From Ruegeria lacuscaerulensis (lineage in GTDB: Bacteria; Pseudomonadota; Alphaproteobacteria; Rhodobacterales; Rhodobacteraceae): 64,000 nucleotides of DNA. The stretch is from positions 372,001 through 436,000 of the forward strand of contig NZ_WPZL01000001.1 in NCBI RefSeq assembly GCF_013031245.1, read 5' to 3'. The position numbers were made by a program, and so were the translations under genes. The notes below the pieces were generated by a model. The model ran no database searches. It was not told the DNA's origin and saw only the letters and a list, made by a program, of their open reading frames with translations. Positions 25,983 through 34,545 of this stretch are shown here, piece by piece. Position 1 is the stretch's first letter, and the number at the start of each line of letters is the position of its first letter.

Positions 25983-26966
25983 TCAGGAGGGTTCGCTTTC
26001 GTCGATCGGTACGTCCCATTCACCGGATTGGATCGCGGCCTGTTTGGCCTCCATCGCCGGGATGGCATCGGCAGGCACTTCATCAGCGACATAGATCAGC
26101 TCATTGCCGCCATGGGCCATAAATGAATATTCCGTGTAGTTCCGGCCGGTTGGATTTCCGGCCTGTACATCCGCCACGATGGCCTCGATGGTAGGACCGT
26201 AATTCCAGATCGCGTTGGCAAATACCGTGCCGGGATAGCGCGGTGTATAATCGATAAGCGAACCAATGGCCTTCACGCCACGCGCCTGGGCGGCATCTGC
26301 CGTGCCAATCCGCTCACCAAACAGGATATCTGCGCCCGCATCGATCTGGGCAATCGCAGCTTCCTGCGCACGGGCCGGGTCAAACCATGCACCGATAAAA
26401 CCGTTGACGAAGGTCGCATCGGGGTTCACTTCACTCACGCCCATTCGAAAGGCATTGATTAGCAGGTTCACTTCGGGGATCGGATACCCGCCGACCGAAC
26501 CGAAGACATTGCTTTCGGACATTTGGCCCGCGAGCATACCAGCCAGATAGGCTGCCTCGTGATTGCGGGTCCCGAATACACCAAAGTTGTCACCTTCCGG
26601 CCCACCGGAAGACCCCATCAGAAACGCAGTGTCCGGATAATCGCCCGCCACTTCACGCGCTTCGCGTTCCACGGCGTAGGATTCGCCCCAAATGATTTGC
26701 GCACCACCTTCGGCATACTCACGCATCGCGCGGGGATAGTCGGTCGGAGCCACACCTTCCGAGAACTCATATTCGATCAGACCAGCATTGGCGGCCTCCT
26801 GCATCGCCAGGTGGATACGGCTGTTCCACGCGTTTTCGACCGGAGACATATGCACGCCGGCGACACGGGTCGCCGATTGCGCGTTCACGCGACGGACATA
26901 GGCCGGCAGGGCCAACGCGGCCGCTGCGCCGACCATCAGTTGACGGCGGGTTGTGGTGAGTTTCAT
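25983..26966 (-). CDS. BMP-family nucleoside/nucleobase-binding protein with TAT-like signal
   Basis: This 327-residue protein begins at MKLTTTRRQLMVGAAAALAL (AGAGGA lies about 8 bases upstream). The signal carries two Arg, so Tat export is possible. The mature part shows BMP/PnrA features: HMSPVENAWNSRIHLAMQEA, a FLMGSSGGPEGDNFGVFGTR segment and NAFRMGVSEVNPDATFVNGF. Members bind purine nucleosides or related bases; the ligand here is not determined. It lies between the deaminase and amidase genes of the operon. Confidence 0.88.
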   Translation of the reverse strand: MKLTTTRRQLMVGAAAALALPAYVRRVNAQSATRVAGVHMSPVENAWNSRIHLAMQEAANAGLIEYEFSEGVAPTDYPRAMREYAEGGAQIIWGESYAVEREAREVAGDYPDTAFLMGSSGGPEGDNFGVFGTRNHEAAYLAGMLAGQMSESNVFGSVGGYPIPEVNLLINAFRMGVSEVNPDATFVNGFIGAWFDPARAQEAAIAQIDAGADILFGERIGTADAAQARGVKAIGSLIDYTPRYPGTVFANAIWNYGPTIEAIVADVQAGNPTGRNYTEYSFMAHGGNELIYVADEVPADAIPAMEAKQAAIQSGEWDVPIDESEPS

Positions 26967-27005
26967 TGGTAGATCCTCTTCTGTTGGTGGCAATTGTTCT
27001 TGTTC

Positions 27006-28307
27006 TTAAGCTTCCTGAGTATTGGGCCTGGGCGCATAATCTGCGGGGTCCAGGGTGGTGGGGCGACCGGGCAAAGAGAGCTCGGCCAATCGTGGTTCGG
27101 TGCGGGCCAGCACCATTCCGTTCTTGATAACGACAAGGCGGGTGGCTTTCATCCGAACAGCTTCAATCGGATCCCGCGCTTGCAGCACAACCATATTGGC
27201 GGGGCCGCCTTCGCGGATTGCCGGATCGGGCAGCCCCATGGCCTTGGCGCCGTTCAGGGTGACGGAAGTAAACGCCCACTCCATCGCTTCGCGGGATGTC
27301 ATCGGCACTGCATGCACGCCCATATGAGCCACTTCCAGCATGTCGGCGGACCCAAGCGAATACCATGGATCCATGGTGCAATCCTGCCCGAAGGCGACGT
27401 TTACACCTGCCGCGCGCAGCTCTGGCACGCGGGTCAGACCCCGGCGGCGCGGATAGGTGTCTGAGCGGCCTTGAAGCGTGATGTTGATGAGAGGGTTTGG
27501 TACCACGTTCATGCCACTTTCAGCGATCAGCGGAATAAGCTTCGAAGCATAGTAATTGTCATACGAATGCATCGCGGTGACGTGGCTTGCCGTGACACGG
27601 CCCCCAAGCCCCAGGCGAGTGGTCTCATAGGCGAGAGTTTCTACATGACGCGACATCGGGTCGTCGCTTTCGTCGCAATGCAGATCCAGCATTAGACCGC
27701 GGTCTGCCGCTATCTCGGCCAATCGCGTGACCGATCGAGCCCCTTCTGACATCGTGCGTTCAAAATGCGGGATTCCACCCACCACATCGACACCCATATC
27801 GAGCGCCTGGATCAGGTTTTTTTCTGCGTTTTCTGAGCGGTAGAGACCATCTTGCGGGAATGCCACCAGCTGCAGATCGATATAGGGGGCGACCTGATTG
27901 CGCACCTCCAGTAGCGCCTCAACTCCGACCAATGGCGTGGTTGAAACATCCACGTGCGAGCGGATGGCCAGCAGCCCCTGCGACACGGCAAGGTCGCAAT
28001 AGCGCATTGCGCGCTCAATCACCGCGTCGGGTGTCAGCAAGGGCTTCAACTCACCCCAAAGCGAGATTCCCTCCAGCAGCGTACCCGAGACATTCATACG
28101 CGGTAGCCCGAGGCTGAGGGTCGCATCCATATGGAAATGCGGGTCGGTGAACGGGGGCGAGACCAAGCGGCCGGCCGCGTCGATCTCTTCGCGCGCCTCA
28201 GCCTTGATGTCAGCGGCAATTTCCGCAACGCGGTCACCCTTGATCGCAATATCCAGCGGCTCGCGACCACCCCGCAGGCTGGCCTGTCTGATGATGATGT
28301 CGAGCAT
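27006..28307 (-). CDS. CodA-like cytosine deaminase, candidate 5-methylcytosine deaminase
   Basis: This 433-residue amidohydrolase aligns with E. coli CodA at a constant offset of four. Metal and catalytic residues are H57 and H59 (DPHFHM), H210 and E213 (LHCDE), H242 (TASHVTAMH) and D309 (FGQDC). Q152 matches the substrate-binding Gln. The residue matching CodA Asp314 is Cys310. Loss of that Asp was reported by the Raushel group to mark enzymes that deaminate 5-methylcytosine to thymine, including one from Rhodobacter sphaeroides. It heads the ABC operon, 39 bases before bmp, so imported base would be deaminated at once. Plain cytosine or another aminopyrimidine remains possible. Confidence 0.85.
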   Translation of the reverse strand: MLDIIIRQASLRGGREPLDIAIKGDRVAEIAADIKAEAREEIDAAGRLVSPPFTDPHFHMDATLSLGLPRMNVSGTLLEGISLWGELKPLLTPDAVIERAMRYCDLAVSQGLLAIRSHVDVSTTPLVGVEALLEVRNQVAPYIDLQLVAFPQDGLYRSENAEKNLIQALDMGVDVVGGIPHFERTMSEGARSVTRLAEIAADRGLMLDLHCDESDDPMSRHVETLAYETTRLGLGGRVTASHVTAMHSYDNYYASKLIPLIAESGMNVVPNPLINITLQGRSDTYPRRRGLTRVPELRAAGVNVAFGQDCTMDPWYSLGSADMLEVAHMGVHAVPMTSREAMEWAFTSVTLNGAKAMGLPDPAIREGGPANMVVLQARDPIEAVRMKATRLVVIKNGMVLARTEPRLAELSLPGRPTTLDPADYAPRPNTQEA

Positions 28308-28755
28308 TCACCCTTTCCCCCAAATTTGACCACATGGTAAAAGTATTCTGAAAAAATGCTATTAATTTTTGCGGTACTTCAGGAACCAGTACTTTCGCCA
28401 CTCTCGGGGTCTTGTCAGAAGACCTTGTCTTGAGGCGGGCACGGCCCGCCGCTCTTGCCGAGTGGCGCGAGCTAGGCGTTTCATAAAGGACAGCCTCACT
28501 GGTCTAGCTGAGACTGGTTCGAGTTCGTCTGACAGCACCGCCACTCATACCCGTTTTATTACCTTTGTGTTTTCTGCCCTGGAATTGTACCGCAATTCCT
28601 GTTGGTTGTTTTGCCGTTCCGAAACAGAGACTGTTCAGGTTGCACGCCCAGCCACAGACTGTTCTGGTCGCCAGACAGCGCATAGCGTAGTTGTTTCCAA
28701 GTGTTTTTGGATGCTTTACCGGTATGGGACGAGCACAGCCACCGCGCGGTGAGCT
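28308..28755. other. intergenic region with IS6 deletion derivative
   Basis: The 132-base IS6 derivative occupies 28408-28539. The remaining 216 bases to the GMC gene contain no supported gene. The promoter of the codA-like operon should lie between 28308 and about 28407. A short ACCA-CA-TGGT inverted repeat at 28329-28338 is present there but too small to interpret. Confidence 0.5.
28408..28539 (+). mobile_element. IS6 internal-deletion derivative, both ends kept (132 bases)
   Basis: The left 37 or so bases (GGTCTTGTCAGAAGACCTTG onward) match the left end of the relic at 19639. After that the sequence jumps to the transposase C-terminal codons (CCGCCGCTCTTGCCGAGTGG) and the right end, finishing GTCTGACAGCACC. 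The inverted repeats survive, so the piece resembles a MITE-like non-autonomous element. A gccactct/gccactca near-repeat flanks it imperfectly. Confidence 0.8.
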
Positions 28756-30333
28756 TTAGGGCAGCAGTGAAGATCGGTTGGTGCGAATATAATCCGCCAC
28801 ACGGAAGACGAGTGCAGCCAGTGTTGACGTTGGATTAACAGCTCCTGGCGTAGGAAACAGGCTCGCGCCTGCAACGAACACGTTTTCGACCTCGTGCAGT
28901 TGTCCAAAGGAATTGGTCACCGATGAGGATGGGTCGCTACCCATTATGGTGCCACCGATCATGTGCATGGGGTTCCGAGGGCCAGCCCACGCCTCACTGG
29001 TTCCAGCGGCTTTGAAGATGCGCAAGCCTTCGGACCTGGCAATTTCCGACCTGACGACATTTGCCCGCGGAAGCGAGTTGGTGACATGTGCCTGCGGCAA
29101 CCCAAAGCGATCGCGTTTTGACGGATCGAGGGTAATGCGGTTTTCCGGTATGCTGTCCTCTTCGCAGAGCACTGTCATGTTTCCGTAGTGCGAACTGGCT
29201 TTGCGCAGATAGTCATCCAGCGCAGCGCCAAATACCTCGGGTTTCGCCAGTGCCGTTCCCAACAGGTCATTTGGTTTTGCCGCTTGCCCCACAAGCCATG
29301 CCCGGCTGCCGAACGCGTCTTTTGCGGGCTGTTTGTTGTCATATCCGTCGAGGCACAGGGTATTTGCCCCAGAAACACCGGTGTGCGGTTCCGTTTCCTG
29401 TTCAAACAGACCATGGATTGTTGTGAGAGCGTGGGACGTGAAATAGTGACCTAACGTACCGCTGCCATTGCCCAACCCGTTTGGATGAGTGTCATCGGAT
29501 GACAGCAACAGCAGGCGGGCATTCCAAATGGTGTGACAGGCGGAAATGACGATATCGGCGGGTTGAAAGTTCTCCTGCCCATTCTCATCGATGTAAATAA
29601 CTCCGGTTGCTTTCGATCCAGCGGAGTCGGTCTCGATACGTGCAACATAGGCGTTGTGGCGCAGTTCAACCCCAGCTTTTTTGGCGCGTGGCCATTGCAG
29701 AACAAGTGGGTTTGCGAGCGCTCCGATCGGGCAACCGGCATCACACCAACCGTCAAGAATGCAGCCAGCCCTGCCATCGTATGGAACACTATTGACCGCA
29801 AGAGTGTTAGACGTGAGCGTTAGCCCCTCGGCATCAAAGCCCCTCTTAATGGCCGTGGATTGGCTGGACATTGGAATGGCCGGCATCGGATACGGTGCAC
29901 CCGGAGGGGCGTTGGGGTCGTCGTCCCCGGAAACACCAAAATAGGCCTGGGCGTGATCATACCAAGGCCGCAGATCATCATAGCTGATGGGCCAGTCCAA
30001 ACTGCGCCCATATTGTGAGCGGACGTGAAAGTCATCCGGATGCAGCCGATACCAGTTGGCGTACCAATGCAGGCCTGCTCCGCCGGTGCCCCATCCCATT
30101 GCGAAATTTGCGGCCCCCACAAGATCACCAGTTTCCTGAACCTCGGGTCCGGCCCACCTGAGGCGCCGTGACCAGATCTGCGAGCTGATCATGTCTGAAA
30201 GCCGACGTTCAGGCCCAGCCTCCAGAACCAGTACGCTGAACCCTGCCTCGCCCAGCTCGGCCGCCATCGTGCTGCCAGCAATGCCAGAACCGGCAATGAC
30301 GACTTCAACCTTTTCGTGTGAAATCTCTGTCAT
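28756..30333 (-). CDS. GMC-family FAD-dependent dehydrogenase, large subunit (second copy type)
   Basis: This 525-residue flavoprotein is in the same broad family as the protein at 1172-2743 but clearly diverged. The FAD motif is GSGIAGS at residues 15-21. The active-site region has NPMHMIGGTIMG and PGAVNPTSTLAAL. Three cysteines, C191, C197 and C201, form the same C-x5-C-x3-C pattern as in the first copy, a possible 3Fe-4S ligand set. It follows its TAT small-subunit gene by 41 bases. No cytochrome gene is adjacent, so electrons must leave through a partner encoded elsewhere. The substrate is unknown. Confidence 0.86.
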   Translation of the reverse strand: MTEISHEKVEVVIAGSGIAGSTMAAELGEAGFSVLVLEAGPERRLSDMISSQIWSRRLRWAGPEVQETGDLVGAANFAMGWGTGGAGLHWYANWYRLHPDDFHVRSQYGRSLDWPISYDDLRPWYDHAQAYFGVSGDDDPNAPPGAPYPMPAIPMSSQSTAIKRGFDAEGLTLTSNTLAVNSVPYDGRAGCILDGWCDAGCPIGALANPLVLQWPRAKKAGVELRHNAYVARIETDSAGSKATGVIYIDENGQENFQPADIVISACHTIWNARLLLLSSDDTHPNGLGNGSGTLGHYFTSHALTTIHGLFEQETEPHTGVSGANTLCLDGYDNKQPAKDAFGSRAWLVGQAAKPNDLLGTALAKPEVFGAALDDYLRKASSHYGNMTVLCEEDSIPENRITLDPSKRDRFGLPQAHVTNSLPRANVVRSEIARSEGLRIFKAAGTSEAWAGPRNPMHMIGGTIMGSDPSSSVTNSFGQLHEVENVFVAGASLFPTPGAVNPTSTLAALVFRVADYIRTNRSSLLP

Positions 30334-30374
30334 CGGTCCTCGCAGCTCTGGGTGGTCTCATTCTACGTTTCGCG

Positions 30375-30944
30375 CTACCAGGGTTTGGGTGGCGGAATAT
30401 GGGCCAGATAAGGTATTCCCAGATCCGCAAACCCGGCTTGGGTGCCATAAACTACATCCACCGCGTCACTGCGTGAGATGAAGTAAAAGAAGTTCGGGTC
30501 GGGATCTCGCCAGACCTGCATTTTGGACGCAACAGCAGCCGCAATCATTTCTTTTCGCTGGCTTCCGGTCAGCTGTAAAAATGGAAAACCAAACCGACTG
30601 CGGCTTTCTGTGTCGATCCCAAGGATGCCCTTTCGGTAAAAGTCAGCCATGTTGTTTGCGTTTAGATACCTTAAAAGCAGCAATGACGATGCCTGATCCC
30701 CTGAAAGGCTCTGATCGACGAATTGTGCCACTCCGGCTTGCTGAGCCCCCGAAACAATGACGTTGCACCATGCGGCAAGAACTTCGGCTTCATTTTGTGT
30801 GAATAGCTTGAAACTGGTCTGTTCGACGGTCTTTGCCTCCGCATTACGAGACAGGCCGCGCATAAAAACGCCTGTCCACAAAGTAGTCGGGATCATGCGG
30901 GTCACAAAGCGTCTACGGCCCATCATATGACCTGTCTCCGCCAA
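30375..30944 (-). CDS. gluconate 2-dehydrogenase subunit 3-like protein, TAT-like signal
   Basis: This 189-residue protein has an N-terminal GRRRFVTRMIPTTLWTGVF stretch resembling a degenerate twin-arginine signal. The helical body ends in FFYFISRSDAVDVVYGTQAGF and LGIPYLAHIPPP, a pattern typical of the small subunit of GMC dehydrogenases. It is transcribed just before the flavoprotein gene and should export it. It is only distantly similar to the first small subunit at 2758-3282. Confidence 0.75.
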   Translation of the reverse strand: MAETGHMMGRRRFVTRMIPTTLWTGVFMRGLSRNAEAKTVEQTSFKLFTQNEAEVLAAWCNVIVSGAQQAGVAQFVDQSLSGDQASSLLLLRYLNANNMADFYRKGILGIDTESRSRFGFPFLQLTGSQRKEMIAAAVASKMQVWRDPDPNFFYFISRSDAVDVVYGTQAGFADLGIPYLAHIPPPKPW

Positions 30945-31056
30945 TTGCGTATGAGTACCGCCATTTTCGCGACTATAATTCTTTTGTCAAATTGACGAGT
31001 TCAGTCGAAGCCAAGGTGAAGTCACCGATTTCCCCGTTTCCTCACCAGCGTTGACA

Positions 31057-31419
31057 CTAGATCCGGAATCCAAATTCGGTCACATAAACTCTGGGTGACA
31101 TCCCGCTGAACAGGTCGCGCAGTTTCTCAAGCTCAGCCTCGGGCCCATTCAATTCAACCCCGGTGATTTGGACCAATTCTTGCGTGCTTTCAAAAATGTG
31201 GCTGCCCAATTCCATATGCCGGATTACCGCGTCGGCGCTGTCATAGTCTTCGCGAGACACTGCGGACCCATCGGTGCCAAAACTGTAAGCGGAGGCCAAA
31301 TGGCCGCTCTCCTGATCGCGCAGTTCAATCATATCGGCGCAATTCTTGCGAAAGGCGTTTGCATGTTCAGCGGGGATCGAAAAGTACCCGATAACGCTTA
31401 CAATATTTGGGACGGACAT
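31057..31419 (-). CDS. small ABM/Dabb-fold protein
   Basis: This 120-residue protein begins SVIGYFSIPAEHANAFRKNC and continues with LRDQESGHLASAYSFGTDG and AVIRHMELGSHIFEST, the ferredoxin-like fold of antibiotic-biosynthesis-monooxygenase-domain proteins. Many members bind small ligands or cofactors without proven oxygenase activity. It sits 112 bases upstream of the second GMC pair on the same strand, so it may belong to that transcript. The function is not determinable. Confidence 0.65.
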   Translation of the reverse strand: MSVPNIVSVIGYFSIPAEHANAFRKNCADMIELRDQESGHLASAYSFGTDGSAVSREDYDSADAVIRHMELGSHIFESTQELVQITGVELNGPEAELEKLRDLFSGMSPRVYVTEFGFRI

Positions 31420-31659
31420 AACATTTCCTCCTAATATTTGGCCTGGAATACCCTGCCAGCATAAGCGCTTTTCATACTGTCACCAACTTGCAAACGTGGC
31501 GCGGGCGATCAAAGCGCTGGCCGGGCCAGCGCGTGTAGCAGCATTCCGGACGGATCAGCAGCTGGCTTGTCGGCAATTTTTGACATCAGCAGCCCCTGAA
31601 GAGGATTGTTCAATCAGTGTCGGTAAAAGGCTGTCACGGGTTCTTACAGGTTGCCAGAA

Positions 31660-32463
31660 TCAACATGCTTGAGACACGCATTGTTCGACCAGGCTGCGAT
31701 ATCCGGCACCGAACAGCCTAAGATGCACGAGCGCGGGCCAAAGTTGGTAAATTGGGCGGCGCTCGGCAAACCCCGGCCTTATGTCACCGTAAGCCTGCCA
31801 AAATTTCTGATCGGGACTTCCGAAGAGTGAAAGCATGGCAAGATCGACCTCGGCATCGCCGTAATACGCGGAGGGATCGATCAAACCGGTAATCCGCCCG
31901 TCGCGCGCCATGACATTTCCGACCCAGAGATCGCCGTGCAGCAAAGCCGCAGGTGGGTGTTCTGGCAATAAATCGTCAATGCGGTTCGCCAGTACTTCGA
32001 CCTTCCGGGCGAGATCGAAAGGGATTTCAGAACAGGATGGCAACAGCCGACGCTCAGCCCAAAACCCTGGCCAGGAGCGGACCGGTTCATTTGGGATATT
32101 CACCTTTCCGAAAGAGTGGTCTTCCGCCCAACCGAAATATGGACCTTTCGTTGCATGGAGGTGTTTTAGTTCGTGGCCGAGAGAACCCCAGGCGTTTTCC
32201 GGCCCATCATCCGGCCCCAGATCTTCGAGGATCAGAATGCCAGACGCAACCGCAACAACTTGGGGGGCTGGTGCACCGGCAGACCTGATCGCATTCAGCA
32301 TTTGCGCTTCGGTTTTTACCATGGGGCCCGATTTTGCGACAAAACTCCTGCCGTCAGAGGTGAGCAGGCGGATCACGCTGGACAGGCTTCCGCCCCGTAG
32401 CGGCTCTGTTCCGGAGATCGTGGTACTAGTCAACGCGGACGCTTTTTCGATGAGTGATCTCAT
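31660..32463 (-). CDS. fructosamine kinase-family protein
   Basis: This 267-residue protein has an aminoglycoside-phosphotransferase-like fold of the fructosamine/ketosamine-3-kinase family. The glycine-rich start is PLRGGSLSSVIRLL. The catalytic loop is LLHGDLWVGNVM with the conserved HGDLWxGN, and the metal-binding segment is LIDPSAYYGDAEVDLAM. The family phosphorylates sugars attached to amines so that they detach, repairing glycated proteins or allowing use of ketosamines. It is bounded upstream by an IS6 derivative at 32519. No partner gene is evident. Confidence 0.88.
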   Translation of the reverse strand: MRSLIEKASALTSTTISGTEPLRGGSLSSVIRLLTSDGRSFVAKSGPMVKTEAQMLNAIRSAGAPAPQVVAVASGILILEDLGPDDGPENAWGSLGHELKHLHATKGPYFGWAEDHSFGKVNIPNEPVRSWPGFWAERRLLPSCSEIPFDLARKVEVLANRIDDLLPEHPPAALLHGDLWVGNVMARDGRITGLIDPSAYYGDAEVDLAMLSLFGSPDQKFWQAYGDIRPGFAERRPIYQLWPALVHLRLFGAGYRSLVEQCVSQAC

Positions 32464-32843
32464 GCTTAGCTATGTAAATGATCCCGAATAGCATTGGAAC
32501 AGACATGGTTTCGTACCCGGCCTAGTCAGAAGAACTTGACTTGAAGCGGGCAGGGACACTCGTAGCCACCGCGCGTGCAAAGCCTGCACAACTCGCTGCC
32601 GGTCATCTCTCGATCGGTTACTACTTCAACCTAAAAAGGTCTCATACTGGGAAAGATACGTTCACGCTGACACGTTCCGCCGCTCTTGCCACGTGACGCG
32701 ATCTTGGAGGGGCATATAGGACAGCCTCACTGGTCAACCTGAGACAGGTTCAAGTTTGCCAGACAGCACCGTTTTGAAAATCTGACCTTCACCAATAAGA
32801 TACATAAAAATCTTGTTGCAAAATTTATAACGGAGAAAGCGGT
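32464..32843. other. intergenic region mostly occupied by an IS6 derivative
   Basis: The IS6 derivative covers 32519-32770. The remaining 73 bases before the decarboxylase gene are AT-rich and should contain its promoter. GGAGAAAG just before the ATG at 32844 is a good ribosome-binding site. Confidence 0.5.
32519..32770 (+). mobile_element. IS6 internal-deletion derivative (252 bases)
   Basis: The left end (GGCCTAGTCAGAAGAACTTG) carries changes in the terminal repeat. About 50 bases of left end are joined to the last ~190 bases of the element. That part includes degenerate transposase C-terminal codons (SVTTST-like, then CGCCGCTCTTGCCACGTGAC) and the right terminus AGACAGCACC ending at 32770. 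It differs in deletion point from the derivative at 28408, so the two arose separately. Confidence 0.8.
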
Positions 32844-34535
32844 ATGACCTCAGAACATTGGACCGTAGGATCCTATTTAGCTAAGCGGCTGCAAGAAGCG
32901 GGAATTGCGGATTACTTCGTAGTTCCGGGTGATTATAACCTTGTGTTGCTGGACGAATTGCTCGGCAATCCGGACATGCGGATGGTCAGTTGCTGTAATG
33001 AACTCAATGCTGGTTACGCCGCGGACGGATATGCGCGGGCAACCGGAGGGCCATCGGCGGTTGTGGTCACCTATTCTGTTGGCGGCTTGAGCCTGCTGAA
33101 CGCAGTAGCTGGTGCCTACGCCGAAGACTTGCCTTTGATTGCGATTTCCGGTGGGCCAAACACAAACTCCGAGGCCGAATGGGAATATCTGCACCACACG
33201 CTGGGCGAAGTCGACTATGGCTATCAGCGCGAGATGTTCGCGCGTGTCACAGCAGAAGCGGTCATGATCCATCATCCGTCACTGGCACCCGTCGCAATCG
33301 ACAGAGCGATCGACACCGCGATGTTGCGGAGAAAACCAGTTTATATCGAGATAGCCTCGAACATTGCGGGTGAACCAACATCGGCTCCCATTCCCCGGAG
33401 TTTTGCAAGGCAATCAACGAGCGACCCGAACACTCTGGCCTCAGCAGTCAAACAGGCTTCGGCTTTTCTGAACGCAGCTGAAAGACCCGTATTGGTTGCG
33501 GGCAGTAAAGTCCGCGCAGGTCAGGCCGAGCGGCCACTGCGTGGTCTGGCCAAAGCCTGCGCCTATGCCCAGGCCTCGATGCCGAACGCAAAGAGTTTCC
33601 TTTCCGAAGCGGATGACAACTTCATGGGAATTTACTGGGGGCCTGTCAGCACTCCGGGCTGTGGTGAGATTATAGATGCTGCAGACGGATTGCTTTTTGT
33701 CGGCCCCGTTTTTACCGACTACACCACGACTGGACATCAGCTTGGGTTCAATCCCGGTAAAGCGGTCATGGTTCACCCGACATCTGTTCAACTGGGTGAT
33801 ACGCATTTCAGCAATGTCCGCATGGATGAATTTCTGGATGCGCTGACAAAAAAACTCAGACCCAACGAAGGCGCTATCAAGGCTTTTGAACGGGTCAAAA
33901 CCGAACAGACCCTGCCTGAGCCGGGCGAAGCAGGCACACCTGTGACCGTTCGCCAGCTTTTCACCCGTATTCAGAAGATGCTGACCGAAGACAACACGCT
34001 GCTCGTTGAAACCGGGGATTCATGGTTCAATGGCATGGAGATTGATTTACCGGAGGGCACGCGGTTCGAGATCCAGATGCAGTACGGATCCATTGGCTGG
34101 TCCGTCGGCGCGTCGCTGGGTTACGCGTTGGGCAATGGCGACCGGCGATTGATCTCATGCATTGGCGACGGGTCGTTTCAACTGACGGCACAGGAAATCT
34201 CGACAATGATCCGGTACGATGCAAAACCGATCATTTTCCTGATCAACAATGGCGGCTACACGATTGAAGTGGAAATCCACGACGGTCCTTATAACACCAT
34301 CAAGAATTGGGATTATGCAGGGCTTATCGATGTGTTTGGTGCCGGCGAAGGCAAGGCCATGGGATGTAAGGTCACAACGGAAGGAGAGTTGGACGCGGCC
34401 ATCAAAAAGGCGCAAGAGCATGACGGCTTGTGCCTGATCGAGGTACTGATCGACCGCGACGATTGCAACGTCAATCTGCTGCGGTGGGGTAATCAGGTTG
34501 CCCGTAACAATGGTCGGCCAAACCGGTGCAGGTAA
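32844..34535 (+). CDS. pdc: thiamine-diphosphate 2-oxoacid decarboxylase, pyruvate decarboxylase type
   Basis: This 563-residue protein closely follows Zymomonas pyruvate decarboxylase (568 residues). It has VVPGDYNLVLLDEL with the catalytic Asp, the His pair in YLHHTLGEVDYGYQ, and the ThDP motif GDGSFQLTAQEISTMIR through INNGGYTIEV with the catalytic Glu. IHDGPYNTIKNWDYAGLI follows. It converts pyruvate (or a related 2-oxoacid) to the aldehyde and CO2. No alcohol or aldehyde dehydrogenase is adjacent. The gene is rare enough in this group to suggest acquisition, and an IS6 derivative lies 73 bases upstream. Indolepyruvate or phenylpyruvate decarboxylase is the alternative. Confidence 0.87.
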   Translation: MTSEHWTVGSYLAKRLQEAGIADYFVVPGDYNLVLLDELLGNPDMRMVSCCNELNAGYAADGYARATGGPSAVVVTYSVGGLSLLNAVAGAYAEDLPLIAISGGPNTNSEAEWEYLHHTLGEVDYGYQREMFARVTAEAVMIHHPSLAPVAIDRAIDTAMLRRKPVYIEIASNIAGEPTSAPIPRSFARQSTSDPNTLASAVKQASAFLNAAERPVLVAGSKVRAGQAERPLRGLAKACAYAQASMPNAKSFLSEADDNFMGIYWGPVSTPGCGEIIDAADGLLFVGPVFTDYTTTGHQLGFNPGKAVMVHPTSVQLGDTHFSNVRMDEFLDALTKKLRPNEGAIKAFERVKTEQTLPEPGEAGTPVTVRQLFTRIQKMLTEDNTLLVETGDSWFNGMEIDLPEGTRFEIQMQYGSIGWSVGASLGYALGNGDRRLISCIGDGSFQLTAQEISTMIRYDAKPIIFLINNGGYTIEVEIHDGPYNTIKNWDYAGLIDVFGAGEGKAMGCKVTTEGELDAAIKKAQEHDGLCLIEVLIDRDDCNVNLLRWGNQVARNNGRPNRCR

Positions 34536-34545
34536 GGAATGTCCC

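Noticed and set aside
28329..28338. ACCA-CA-TGGT inverted repeat upstream of the codA-like gene as an operator
   Set aside because: Four-base arms are too short to stand out from chance, and no regulator gene is adjacent.
28510..28539. GGTTCGAGTTCG word resembling a tRNA T-arm
   Set aside because: It is part of the IS6 right end, also seen at other relics. No cloverleaf can be drawn around it.
28396..28547. Near-identical gccactct / gccactca flanking the 132-base IS6 derivative as a target duplication
   Set aside because: The left copy is separated from the element end by three extra bases and one position differs, so a true 8-base duplication is not demonstrated.
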